From contig NZ_RHNS01000013.1 in NCBI RefSeq assembly GCF_003946305.1, positions 1 to 64,000 of the forward strand: 64,000 nucleotides of DNA, written 5' to 3'. The translations under genes and the position numbers were made by a program. Positions 54,701-64,000 of the stretch are shown here, in pieces (within the stretch, counting starts at the first letter, position 1; the number at the start of each line of letters is the position of its first letter). Below the pieces are notes generated by a model. It saw only the letters and a program-made list of their open reading frames with translations. It searched no databases and had not been told where the DNA came from. This DNA comes from Lacticaseibacillus porcinae (lineage in GTDB: Bacteria > Bacillota > Bacilli > Lactobacillales > Lactobacillaceae).

Positions 54701-55436
54701 TTATGATTGTTGTGCTAGAACGCGATAGCACAGCCACAGAGTGTCCTCATCGAGACCGGTGGCAGCTTGCAACTTAAAGCCAATTGGCCGAGTGTGCTTG
54801 TCAAACTGGGAATTGAACAAGCGGGCGGTGTCCAGTCTGCCGTCAACGGCGGGGGCCACGACTAAGCTGAGGTTATCGAGATAGCCCTGCTCAAGGAAAC
54901 TCCAGTTCAAAATCCCACCACCGCCGAGCATCAGGTGGTTTAAGCCAAACAATTGCTTCAACTTTGAAAGGGCGACGCCGATATCAATCTGGCTTTCACC
55001 ACATAATAGTTAGGGAATGTTCAGCCGCCGCAGATAATCTTTATAGGCGTTGCTGGCTTGATCCGTTAGTAATTCAATGACACTAGCTTGATAGCCTTCA
55101 TAAGCGGTGATGGGATCGGTCCACCCTAATAACGCCCCGCCGGACAAACGCAATGTAGTATTTATCTGCGCCTAAGCCGGTCACGAGGTCCCCCGCAGGC
55201 ACCGGTGCAGCATCTGGATTCAGTGCTGGCTTGTGACCTTTAGTAAAGTAGCCTTCTGAAGTCACGCGGCCGTATAGCCAGCCATCAAAATGCCAACCTT
55301 GAGGATCATCATCGTTAAAGCCTAACCGTCGAAACGTCTCGCCAGCTTGTTTGGCCGCTGGCAACTGGCCGAAGTCACCGGTGATCCGGCTATCTAGTGA
55401 GGTCGAAATGTGTAGGGTAATTCTAGGTCTTGGCAT
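54701..55436 (-). pseudogene. RibD C-terminal/dihydrofolate-reductase-like protein, decayed
   Basis: N-terminal piece MPRPRITLHISTSLDSRITG to GLGADKYYIAFVRRG, a frameshift near 55133, then WTDPITAYEGYQASV to RRLNIP, TAA at 55010-55012, and LCGESQIDIGVALSKLKQ with LGGGGILNWSFLEQGY to the end. Order and content match RibD_C family reductases. Two lesions, so not functional. Confidence 0.8.
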
Positions 55437-55460
55437 TGAAGCTATATTGTAAGTTTGCAA

Positions 55461-55683
55461 GTGTGCCCATTAAAATGCCATAGATAAGGCCGCCACAAGT
55501 ATTAGTCAGCCGCTGGCAAAGCGACTAAACTAAACAGCCACTACTTAGTGGCTGGTGAATAATTTGTCCAAGTTATCTGTAACAGTTCTTTAAACCGTTA
55601 TCGTTGTATAATAGATGCACAGGTTTTCTGGCATATCCGTGATTTCCCGTGCAGTTATCACAACCCTATCGGAGGCATTATCC
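55461..55683. other. Gap with IS upstream region
   Basis: Contains an AGCCACTA/TAGTGGCT hairpin (about 55539-55555) and a TATAAT at 55606-55611, the probable -10 of the transposase gene. No clear terminal inverted repeat could be assigned, so the IS ends stay open. Confidence 0.4.
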
Positions 55684-57096
55684 ATGGTTTATCGTCAAAC
55701 AGTCACGCAACTCTCAATTGAATCCTTTGGCACCGCTTTGAGCACACCACTTAGCGCAGACAATAAGTGGGTCCAACTGGCAGATCAAATTCCTTGGGAG
55801 AAGTTGAACGAAGCATACCAATTAGCCTTTCCGTCAAAACTTGGTCGCGCCGGTAAACCATTTCGACTGCTTTACGGCGCCGAACTGATTAAACAGCGGA
55901 CTGGATTGTCAGATCGTGACGTGGTCGATGCGATTCGCGATACACCAGCTTTTCAGTACTTCATCGGTATTCCGCAGTATCAGCTCAAAGCACCATTCGA
56001 TCACACGGCATTGGCATACTTTCGGCGGCGTATCGCGCCGATTTCGGAACTGATTCGCAATATCAATACTGATGCCGTTCGAGAACGACTTCAACGGCAC
56101 TTGCCCACGAAGTCTGTAATGATCACGGATGCCACCTGCACACCAGTAAACATCAAGATCCCACAAGACACGCATTTGCTCAATCAGGCGAGAACCACGC
56201 TTGAAGACGATATTAAGGTCATGGCAAAACAGCTTCAAATTGCGCCTCCACGGACATACAAGCGCGAAGCCCATGCGAAGTGGACTGCGTTTTCTCGCAA
56301 ACTACGGCGTTGGGGAAAGCTCACGCAAAAGCAGATCAAAGCGCAACTTCAATACATTCGGCGTGACTTGCGCTATGTCGATGAAATGATCGACCAAGGG
56401 GCAACCTTAACCACAGCGCGAGCTAAGCGGCTTGGTGTGATTCGGTTGGTATTCGACCAACAAGATTACATGCATCGCAACCACACGCATCGCGTTGAAA
56501 ACCGGATTGTGAGTTTGAGCCAGCCGGAAATTCGTCCGATCATGCGGGGTAAGTCCAAGGCTCCTGTGGACTTTGGCCCGAAAATCGATGTGTCGATCAT
56601 GGATGGTGTCATCGACATTGAACGGTTCTCATTCAATGCTTTCAACGAAAGCGGCGACCTTGCGGCGACGCTAGATCACTACTACGACGTTCACGGCGAA
56701 TATCCAGATGAGGTGCTGTTGGACACGCTGTATCGCACGCGTGAAAACCTTGGCATGTGCGCGAATCTTGGCATCCGAGTCAGTGGACCTCGGCTTGGTC
56801 GCAAACCAAAACATGTCGATCCAGCGCAGCGCCGCCAGGATCAAGACGCAGAAAATCGTCGTGGCGAGATTGAACGTCGATTCTCGTTTGTGAAAGGCAA
56901 TCTTGGGCTGGATCTGATCAAGGAGAAGACCGCAGAGACAATCGCGGTTGCCGTGGATACTGGTGTGGTCATGGCAAACTTAGAAAATCTTCTTGCCATC
57001 TTAGGTGGACCAATTTCGGTCACGGCTCAAAAGAATCAAACAGCGGTGAAGATTGACTATAAAGTTATCACTGATTCAGCTGAAATTGAGGGCTAA
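55684..57096 (+). CDS. IS5/IS1182-type transposase (DUF772 N-terminus)
   Basis: 470 residues: GKPFRLLYGAELIKQRTGLS and FDHTALAYFRRRI blocks of the DUF772 region, then a DDE core (VMITDATCTPVNIKIPQDT, EVLLDTLYRTRENLG, NRRGEIERRFSFVKGNLGL). Full length and without stops, so probably active. GGAGG eight bases before the ATG. Confidence 0.85.
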   Translation: MVYRQTVTQLSIESFGTALSTPLSADNKWVQLADQIPWEKLNEAYQLAFPSKLGRAGKPFRLLYGAELIKQRTGLSDRDVVDAIRDTPAFQYFIGIPQYQLKAPFDHTALAYFRRRIAPISELIRNINTDAVRERLQRHLPTKSVMITDATCTPVNIKIPQDTHLLNQARTTLEDDIKVMAKQLQIAPPRTYKREAHAKWTAFSRKLRRWGKLTQKQIKAQLQYIRRDLRYVDEMIDQGATLTTARAKRLGVIRLVFDQQDYMHRNHTHRVENRIVSLSQPEIRPIMRGKSKAPVDFGPKIDVSIMDGVIDIERFSFNAFNESGDLAATLDHYYDVHGEYPDEVLLDTLYRTRENLGMCANLGIRVSGPRLGRKPKHVDPAQRRQDQDAENRRGEIERRFSFVKGNLGLDLIKEKTAETIAVAVDTGVVMANLENLLAILGGPISVTAQKNQTAVKIDYKVITDSAEIEG

Positions 57097-57268
57097 TTTA
57101 CCATGCACTAATTAGAATCGGATTTTGCTCGATCAAAAAAAATTGCTTAGAATTTAATCAAGGGTTTAAAATACTTTCTGTCTTGGAGCAAACAGAAATT
57201 GAGAATGGTATGAAAGAGGAGGCTGAAATTTTCCTACAAGCATGAGTATTTATGAACCGAATTTTCGT

Positions 57269-57325
57269 AAAAAAGCAGAACAGGATACACCGATTGCCGG
57301 TGAATCTTGTTCTGCTTTTTTATCT
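57269..57325. terminator. Bidirectional terminator
   Basis: AAAAAAGCAGAACA/TGTTCTGCTTTTTT stem with an inner CACCG/CGGTG stem. Between the IS element and the convergent XRE gene. The remaining 57097-57541 sequence holds no supported gene; an ATTTCCtgGGAAAT dyad lies at about 57435. Confidence 0.85.
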
Positions 57326-57541
57326 AGGGTGGCACACCTGTGGCACATTCCATCAGTAGATTATATGCTGTTGATACGGCAACACGGCACAATAAGTGTG
57401 TTATACCGCGATTCTGTGTTTTACTCGTTCGACTTATTTATTTCCTGGGAAATATCAGCTTAAAGTGTTATCAACAAGCTTGATTGATTGTCTTGGACGG
57501 AGACACCATTCGGAAGCCTGCTTTACGACAACAAGGAGCCA

Positions 57542-58075
57542 TCAATGAACCATCCTAAGCCCGAAAAGTCCTCTCTTAACAACTGCCACGTTATGCTGTA
57601 ATTTATATAAACTCTGCCCATTTGAAATGGCAGTTTGAATTGCGTGCAATTCCTCTTCAGCATCAGTGCGAGTTGCATACCAACCAAGACCGATTTCATC
57701 CGGTCCCAGAAAGCCATTATTATTCTTAGTCATTTCACCAATCAGCTGCGCTTTCGGTGAGTCTTGGCGCCAAGCTTCGAAAACAGACTCAATTTTAAAC
57801 ATATCAAACAAGGTCATACGACCATCAATCGCAGACTGAATGAGAATCGACCCGGTGATGGGCAATTCGGTCGTATTGACGTTAGCCTCACCTAATAGCG
57901 AGTCGTAAGAGACATCAAAATACTCCCGCAACTTCGCTAAGTGAGTCAAATCAGGTTCGGCAGTGCCGTTCTCGTATTTGGAGATAGACTGCCGTGATAC
58001 ACCTATTACATTTGCAAGTTCCTCCTGAGACGCCCCTGCACGTTTACGTAGAGAAATGAGATTATCTTTGAACAC
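57542..58075 (-). CDS. XRE family regulator at the right end of the element
   Basis: 177 residues: HTH_3 (about 1-60, ASQEELANVIGVSRQSISKYE core) plus a C-terminal domain (about 110 residues) ending in a basic patch. The GTG three codons into the longest frame has GAGG eight bases upstream and is preferred. Last gene before the right repeat. Confidence 0.8.
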   Translation of the reverse strand: MFKDNLISLRKRAGASQEELANVIGVSRQSISKYENGTAEPDLTHLAKLREYFDVSYDSLLGEANVNTTELPITGSILIQSAIDGRMTLFDMFKIESVFEAWRQDSPKAQLIGEMTKNNNGFLGPDEIGLGWYATRTDAEEELHAIQTAISNGQSLYKLQHNVAVVKRGLFGLRMVH

Positions 58076-58190
58076 TTTGTTCACCTCACTGTATTGATAG
58101 TCCCATTATCTAATTAGGATTGAAACTCGTCTACCATCTATCTACGACAATCCCGCAACTGATGGTTGCATTTCGATTCTTCATGCAATT

Positions 58191-58212
58191 AACCGCATCA
58201 CTTATGATACGG
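58191..58212. repeat. Right attachment repeat (attR side) within the end of rlmH
   Basis: Exact 22-bp copy of 45216-45237. On the minus strand it reads CCGTATCATAAGTGATGCGG plus TT and encodes the last residues PYHK and TGA of rlmH. TATCATAAGTGATGCGG is also the core of the staphylococcal SCC attachment site as I recall it. Confidence 0.88.
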
Positions 58213-58677
58213 ACTCCCAATATTGATCATAAACGCCCGATAAACTTGCTCGATCAACACCAAGCGCATTAATTGATGTGGCATGGTCAACTTACCAAAC
58301 GACAAGGTGTTATCTGCTCGCTTCATCACCGCTTTGGACAACCCCAGCGACCCACCGATCACAAAGTCGATATCTGAATGACCGTATGTCGCCAATTGAT
58401 CGATTTCTTTGGCGAAGTCCTCAGAAGAACGCTGCTTGCCTTCAATGGCCAAGGCGATCACCCAGTCGCGGTCTTTGATCTTACTTAACAAGCGTTCGCC
58501 TTCTGCGTCTTTGACTTGTTGCATCTCAGCTTCAGATAAAGATTCTGGGGCTTTTTCATCTGGGACCTCGATCAACTCGACTTTGGCGAATTTACTCATG
58601 CGTTTTTTATATTCGGCGATGCCATCTTTAAAATATTTCTCTTTGAGCTTACCCACTGCAAGAATTTTAATATTCAA
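58198..58677 (-). CDS. rlmH: 23S rRNA pseudouridine-1915 N3-methyltransferase
   Basis: SPOUT methyltransferase, 159 residues, with SAM-knot motifs [11 protein letters not shown] and the C-terminal [17 protein letters not shown] and GSPYHK. TTG start eight bases after AGGAG. The 3' end is the insertion site of the element, and the insertion restores the last codons. In staphylococci the same gene is orfX. Confidence 0.95.
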   Translation of the reverse strand: MNIKILAVGKLKEKYFKDGIAEYKKRMSKFAKVELIEVPDEKAPESLSEAEMQQVKDAEGERLLSKIKDRDWVIALAIEGKQRSSEDFAKEIDQLATYGHSDIDFVIGGSLGLSKAVMKRADNTLSFGKLTMPHQLMRLVLIEQVYRAFMINIGSPYHK

Positions 58678-58832
58678 AAAACCACGCTCCTATCGCTTTT
58701 AGTATACCAAAATTCCAATTGTAAACATGACAAGCAAGATGTTTACATGGATTTTACACAACGACTGTTGTCACCGTTCGGGTTTTAGCGCAAAATAGGA
58801 ATGTTGAGTCATTTTTTGGAGAGGGTTAATTC

Positions 58833-59939
58833 ATGACCGTAATTAAAAACATCGCCAAAGACCGGGTGTTACAAATCACCGCAGCCTTAGTGGTGCTCAG
58901 TCTGTTCTTCGCCAGGCCAAAGTTAGCGGATATCAACTTTTCCACGTTGTTTTCGATCCTCGGGATGATGACTGTCATCCAGATCTTCGAATATCTACAT
59001 ATCTTGGATTATTTCGCTTATCGTTTGACCGCTCGAGCGACCACCAACCGACAGCTGACCTGGCTGTTTGTCTTGTTGGCGTTAGTCGCCGGAATGTTTT
59101 TGACCAATGATGTCACGGTGTTGACGCTGGTACCACTGTATTTGCGGATCGCAAAAAAGTTTGAGCTACCTGAGATCTTACCGGTCACTTTGATCGGGAT
59201 GGCAGCTAACTTCGGTTCTGCATTTACGCCTTTTGGGAACACTCATAACATCTTTTTGATGAATCACTACGGCATTCATGTCGGGCGATTCTTCACTTGG
59301 TCCATTCCATTGTTGATCGCAAGCATCTTGTTGATCACGTTGTTTACCTTGTTTATCAAGTCGACACCATTACCACAAGTGCCTGCTGAAGATATTCATG
59401 TGCAAACCCGCCCGACGATCATCACCGTGGTTGTCGCATTGATCATTTTCGGTGGCGTCTTAGAAATGATCCCTAGCTGGGTCGGCGCCGTTGCTGCGAT
59501 CGCCTTAGCACTGGCCTTTAATCCAAAAATTATGGGCGATGTCGATTACGCTGTGGTATTGACCTTCGGCGGCTTCTTCGTGATTGTGTCTGTCTTGCGG
59601 CAACTGCCTTGGGTCGTCGCCTTGATCGGCGGCTTGATGGCCACTGAACATAGCGTGTTCTTAACGTCGATGTTCTCCAGTCAAATCATTTCCAACGTGC
59701 CATCGACAGTGTTGATCGCCAAATTCACCAACTTCCAAGAAGCCCTGTTCTTAGGCTCCAACATTGGGGGCTTAGGCACAGTGGTCGGCTCAATGTGTAA
59801 CTTGCTGGTATTCAAGCAATACACCGAGTTCGGGAATAAAGATTCTGGGAAGTTCTTCATCGGCTTTTCCGCATTGAACTTCTTAGGCCTTGCGATCTTA
59901 GGCGTGATGGGTTGGATCATCTTAGATTTCGTCTATTAA
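58833..59939 (+). CDS. ArsB/NhaD superfamily anion permease (SLC13-like)
   Basis: 368 residues with about ten membrane segments; FLTNDVTVLTLVPLY and NFGSAFTPFGNTHNIFL match the conserved hairpin motifs of the superfamily (paired TxxxNDxxxL and GSAFTPFGN). Likely exports or imports an inorganic or dicarboxylate anion. GGAGAGGG precedes the ATG. Confidence 0.82.
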   Translation: MTVIKNIAKDRVLQITAALVVLSLFFARPKLADINFSTLFSILGMMTVIQIFEYLHILDYFAYRLTARATTNRQLTWLFVLLALVAGMFLTNDVTVLTLVPLYLRIAKKFELPEILPVTLIGMAANFGSAFTPFGNTHNIFLMNHYGIHVGRFFTWSIPLLIASILLITLFTLFIKSTPLPQVPAEDIHVQTRPTIITVVVALIIFGGVLEMIPSWVGAVAAIALALAFNPKIMGDVDYAVVLTFGGFFVIVSVLRQLPWVVALIGGLMATEHSVFLTSMFSSQIISNVPSTVLIAKFTNFQEALFLGSNIGGLGTVVGSMCNLLVFKQYTEFGNKDSGKFFIGFSALNFLGLAILGVMGWIILDFVY

Positions 59940-59960
59940 AACTAAATATATAAACTGTGA

Positions 59961-59988
59961 GCAGTTAGCTAAGGCTAGCTGCTTTTTT
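59961..59988 (+). terminator. Permease gene terminator
   Basis: GCAGTTAGC/GCTAGCTGC stem with TAAG loop, then six T residues. Confidence 0.88.
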
Positions 59989-60040
59989 ATGTCGTCAAGC
60001 GAGCTCAACGAATCGCTGTCAATTGTTTGACGCGACGATG

Positions 60041-60080
60041 CTTTGAAATTGAGACGGAAGCTGGAGTCTCAATTTCAAAG
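60041..60080. repeat. Element B: perfect hairpin sharing its ends with element A
   Basis: CTTTGAAATTGAGAC (60041-60055) pairs perfectly with 60066-60080 around a GGAAGCTGGA loop. The left 22 and right 19 bases match the two ends of element A (17425-17605), as though the middle had been lost. No T-run. Confidence 0.7.
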
Positions 60081-60155
60081 CCCCCCGAGTCAAAAAAATC
60101 ACCCGCCAACGGTGACAGGTGATCTTGCGTTCGCTACAAACCAATGCAGCAACCG

Positions 60156-60551
60156 TTAATACATGAGATGTTTCAAGGCGTTAGTCGGCACTTGGCTTCG
60201 GGGGACTTCATGCCAACGTAACACGGTTTGCCCTTTGGTGACGACGGCGAGATACGCATTGGCATCAAGCGGTCGATCAGAGGCATCAAGTTCTAATTTG
60301 CGAGGGATCCCTGAAGCGGTGTAACTTTGGACTTCATAACGATAATCCAAGCCACCATGATTATTCGCGTGCCATTGCACAGCAGAGTTTCTGGTGGAGA
60401 CGTACACGGTTTCTTCTTGGACGACGGGATTGACCCTATCCAAGACTTGGGCAGCAGTAGTGGTTTGATTACGCGTCAACCATGGTGTCGCACACAACGC
60501 TAAGGCGATCACAACAACAATGGATAACACACGTTTTTGCCAAGTTTTCAT
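60156..60551 (-). CDS. YxeA/DUF1093-like exported protein
   Basis: 131 residues: N-terminal signal or anchor (about 6-25, VLSIVVVIALALCATPWL) then a small beta-rich domain ending AYLAVVTKGQTVLRWHEVPR, which fits the YxeA family OB-like fold. ATG (MKTWQKR) after GGGGGTGGG. Function unknown; family members are often near ABC efflux or stress genes. Confidence 0.7.
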   Translation of the reverse strand: MKTWQKRVLSIVVVIALALCATPWLTRNQTTTAAQVLDRVNPVVQEETVYVSTRNSAVQWHANNHGGLDYRYEVQSYTASGIPRKLELDASDRPLDANAYLAVVTKGQTVLRWHEVPRSQVPTNALKHLMY

Positions 60552-60644
60552 CTGCCCACCCCCTATGGCTAATAGATTATCAAGATTTTTTTGCAAACGC
60601 ATCCGTCGAAAGGCCGACTCTCACTCACCCTTTAGAGGCATATT

Positions 60645-60694
60645 ATTAGACGCCGGCACGTCATCGCGGTATCATTGCAATGTAAGCGTTACGA
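60645..60694 (+). promoter_or_regulatory. glpK promoter with cre box
   Basis: TTAGAC, 18-bp spacer and TATCAT (about 60646-60675) are followed by TGTAAGCGTTACGA (60681-60694), one base off the CcpA consensus. CcpA would repress glycerol use when better sugars are present. Confidence 0.65.
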
Positions 60695-60720
60695 AAAAGA
60701 AAATCAAAACATCCCTGTAG

Positions 60721-62226
<1,506 letters not shown>

Positions 62227-62295
62227 CACCCGTCTTTTTCTAGTCGTCACCCGCCTGTTGAAATGTTACCCCACGTCAACTACCTGGAGGCTATC

Positions 62296-64000
62296 ATGAC
62301 ATTTTCGCTGCAGACTCGACGCAACACCATCACGCAACTCAAACGCACAGACCTAGACGTATTGATCATTGGCGGTGGCATCACTGGTGCTGGTGCCGCT
62401 TTACAAAGTATCGCTTCAGGGGCAAAAACTGGTTTGATCGACATGGGAGATTTTGGGAGTGGCACGTCGTCGCGTTCCACCAAACTCGTTCACGGCGGCA
62501 TTCGCTATTTGAAAACTTTTGATGTGACCGTCGTCGCTGACACAGTTCAAGAACGCGCGCGCATCGCCAATGTCGCCCCGCATATTCCCCATCCAGCGCC
62601 AATGCTGATGCCGATTTATCAAGAACCTGGCGCAACGTTTGATCTTTTTGCTGCAGAACTCGCAATGGATCTTTACGATCGCCTCGCCAATATTCAACAA
62701 GGGCAATACGCGCATTACATGTTGGATCGCGAAGCAGTGCTGGCGCGCATTCCAAACCTTGCTGAACAACATTTAATCGGCGGCGGCGTATATTTAGATT
62801 ACATCAACAACGATGCACGGTTAGTGATCGAAAACATCAAAGAAGCTGACGAACTCGGCGCCATGGTTGCCAGTCACTTAGAAGCGCTTGAGGTGATCCA
62901 CGCTGACAACGGTAAAGCTATCGGGGTCAAAGTCCATGATCATTTATCTGGTGAAGTGTTTACCATTCACGCCAAAATATTACTCAACACCACCGGTCCT
63001 TGGGCCGACGATCTACGGCATTCAGAAGATCAACCACTGCTACGACCGACTAAAGGCGTGCACCTGGTCGTCGATGATTCAGTCTTGTTTGTGCCTCAAC
63101 CGATTTATTTTGATTCGGGACTGCAAGATGGCCGGATGATCTTTGTGATCCCTCGCGCTGGCAAAACGTATTTTGGGACGACTGATACGGATTACCAAGG
63201 CGACTTGAAGCATCCTACTGTGGCGATTGACGATGTCGACTACTTGCTCAACGTGATCAATATACGTTTCCCAGAAGCGCAAGTGAGTCTTTCTAATATC
63301 GAAGCCAGCTGGGCTGGGCTAAGGCCGCTTCTGGCACCACCAACAAGCAATACGCATGTCGATTTACAACCGCTTGTCGATCTCATCCATCAATTTGAAG
63401 CAGGGGCGACGACGCAATCACAAGTCGAAGCCTTGATCGCTGACCTCGCCAAAAAACACGCAGCCCCTTCAACAGTATCGCGCGGTTATGAAGTTATCAG
63501 TGAACCTGACGGCATGCTCACGATCGCCGGCGGCAAGCTCACTGATTACCGTAAAATGGCAGAATCAGCGATCACCGTGATCCGCGAACGTTTGTTAACA
63601 GAACACGGCGTCCACACCAGTCAAATCGATTCGACCCATTTGCAAGTGTCTGGTGGCCATTTTGACCCAAGCACCGTCCTTGATTCCCTAGATTACTTCG
63701 CTCGCCTTGCAGAAGATGCCGGCATCCCTCGCACCCAAGCCCATCAACTCGCGCAACGCTTCGGCTCAAACATTGGTCGGGTGTTGCGTTACGCACAATC
63801 AGGTGCTGCGCCAGGCTTAAGCTTAGGCGAAACTGCTAGCTTACGTTACAGTGTCTTTGAAGAAATGGCGCTGACGCCAGTGGATTACATGTTGCGGCGG
63901 ACGAACTTGATCCTCTTTCACGCCGACACTGCCGAAAACATCGCCGGTCCTGTGGTTGCGGAAATGGCACGCCTACTTGAATGGGATGATCTCGAAACTG
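62296..64000 (+). CDS. glpO: Alpha-glycerophosphate oxidase (partial, runs off the right edge)
   Basis: FAD enzyme that oxidises glycerol-3-phosphate to DHAP; the lactobacillar type uses oxygen and forms hydrogen peroxide. Open for about 568 codons with no stop: FAD motif DVLIIGGGITGAGAALQ, RSTKLVHGGIRYL, and SEPDGMLTIAGGKLTDYR. About 608 residues expected, so only the end is missing. GGAGG before the ATG, 69 bp after glpK. A glpF gene may follow outside. Confidence 0.93.
   Translation, partial: MTFSLQTRRNTITQLKRTDLDVLIIGGGITGAGAALQSIASGAKTGLIDMGDFGSGTSSRSTKLVHGGIRYLKTFDVTVVADTVQERARIANVAPHIPHPAPMLMPIYQEPGATFDLFAAELAMDLYDRLANIQQGQYAHYMLDREAVLARIPNLAEQHLIGGGVYLDYINNDARLVIENIKEADELGAMVASHLEALEVIHADNGKAIGVKVHDHLSGEVFTIHAKILLNTTGPWADDLRHSEDQPLLRPTKGVHLVVDDSVLFVPQPIYFDSGLQDGRMIFVIPRAGKTYFGTTDTDYQGDLKHPTVAIDDVDYLLNVINIRFPEAQVSLSNIEASWAGLRPLLAPPTSNTHVDLQPLVDLIHQFEAGATTQSQVEALIADLAKKHAAPSTVSRGYEVISEPDGMLTIAGGKLTDYRKMAESAITVIRERLLTEHGVHTSQIDSTHLQVSGGHFDPSTVLDSLDYFARLAEDAGIPRTQAHQLAQRFGSNIGRVLRYAQSGAAPGLSLGETASLRYSVFEEMALTPVDYMLRRTNLILFHADTAENIAGPVVAEMARLLEWDDLET

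Larger units (their letters stand above)
45216..58212. mobile_element. Integrative mobilizable element at the rlmH 3' end, about 13 kb
   Basis: Bounded by a 22-bp direct repeat; the right copy forms the last codons and stop of rlmH. It carries a tyrosine integrase, a DUF3173 protein and a Rep_trans initiator/relaxase in one leftward operon, a divergent XRE regulator, a type I toxin-antitoxin locus near the left end, two IS elements and cargo genes, several decayed. No conjugation (T4SS) genes are seen, so transfer would depend on a helper. rlmH remains intact after insertion. Confidence 0.85.

Noticed and set aside
55461-57200. Exact ends of the IS5/IS1182-type element
   Set aside because: No convincing terminal inverted repeat or target duplication could be paired by eye, so only the transposase gene is annotated.
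45216-58212. SCC-type cassette
   Set aside because: Attachment site agrees, but there are no ccr serine recombinase genes; the recombinase is a tyrosine integrase.

Overview
The window looks like chromosome from a Lacticaseibacillus-type lactic acid bacterium. The L-lactate dehydrogenase reads almost like the fructose-1,6-bisphosphate-activated enzyme of the L. casei group as I recall it, and the order mfd-flippase-rqcP-divIC-S1 protein-tilS-hpt-ftsH-hslO-dusB-lysS-rrn is the conserved Lactobacillales housekeeping block. TTG and GTG starts are frequent and ribosome binding sites are strong (GGAGG or AAAGGAG).

Layout. 1-0.2 kb: tandem promoters and leader of an rRNA operon that runs off the left edge. 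0.4-15.7 kb: leftward housekeeping block (translation, tRNA modification, proteostasis, division, mfd, pth). 16-19 kb: ldh, a CBS/ACT protein resembling the c-di-AMP receptor CbpA, and three unusual non-coding stretches: a roughly 250-bp imperfect hairpin, a roughly 180-bp inverted-repeat element, and a roughly 400-nt structured RNA candidate with its own promoter and terminators. 19-45 kb: small regulators, efflux pumps, oxidoreductases and an OpuC-type osmolyte transporter. Several regulatory circuits can be read here: an apparent translational attenuator with a 22-codon leader peptide before an MFS pump; an OmpR-type two-component system flanked by two promoters with matching tandem 11-bp repeats; a TetR circuit controlling an anchored beta-trefoil protein and a dehydrogenase; and a MerR circuit with two 19-bp-spacer promoters. 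Two genes here each carry a single in-frame stop where a Gln codon is expected.

45.2-58.2 kb: an integrated element of about 13 kb, bounded by a 22-bp direct repeat. The right copy is the last codons of rlmH, the gene (orfX) whose 3' end is the SCC attachment site in staphylococci. Here the enzyme is a tyrosine integrase with DUF3173 and Rep_trans (MobT-like) partners, so it is an integrative mobilizable element and not an SCC cassette. It carries a type I toxin-antitoxin locus, regulators, a GC-rich candidate origin, IS elements and partly decayed cargo (aldo/keto reductase, RibD-like and aminotransferase remnants, flavodoxin, Na+/H+ antiporter).

58.2-64 kb: rlmH, an anion-permease-like protein, a YxeA-like protein and the start of the glycerol operon (glpK, glpO) behind a cre box. 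Gene functions rest on motifs and family recall; no database search was run.
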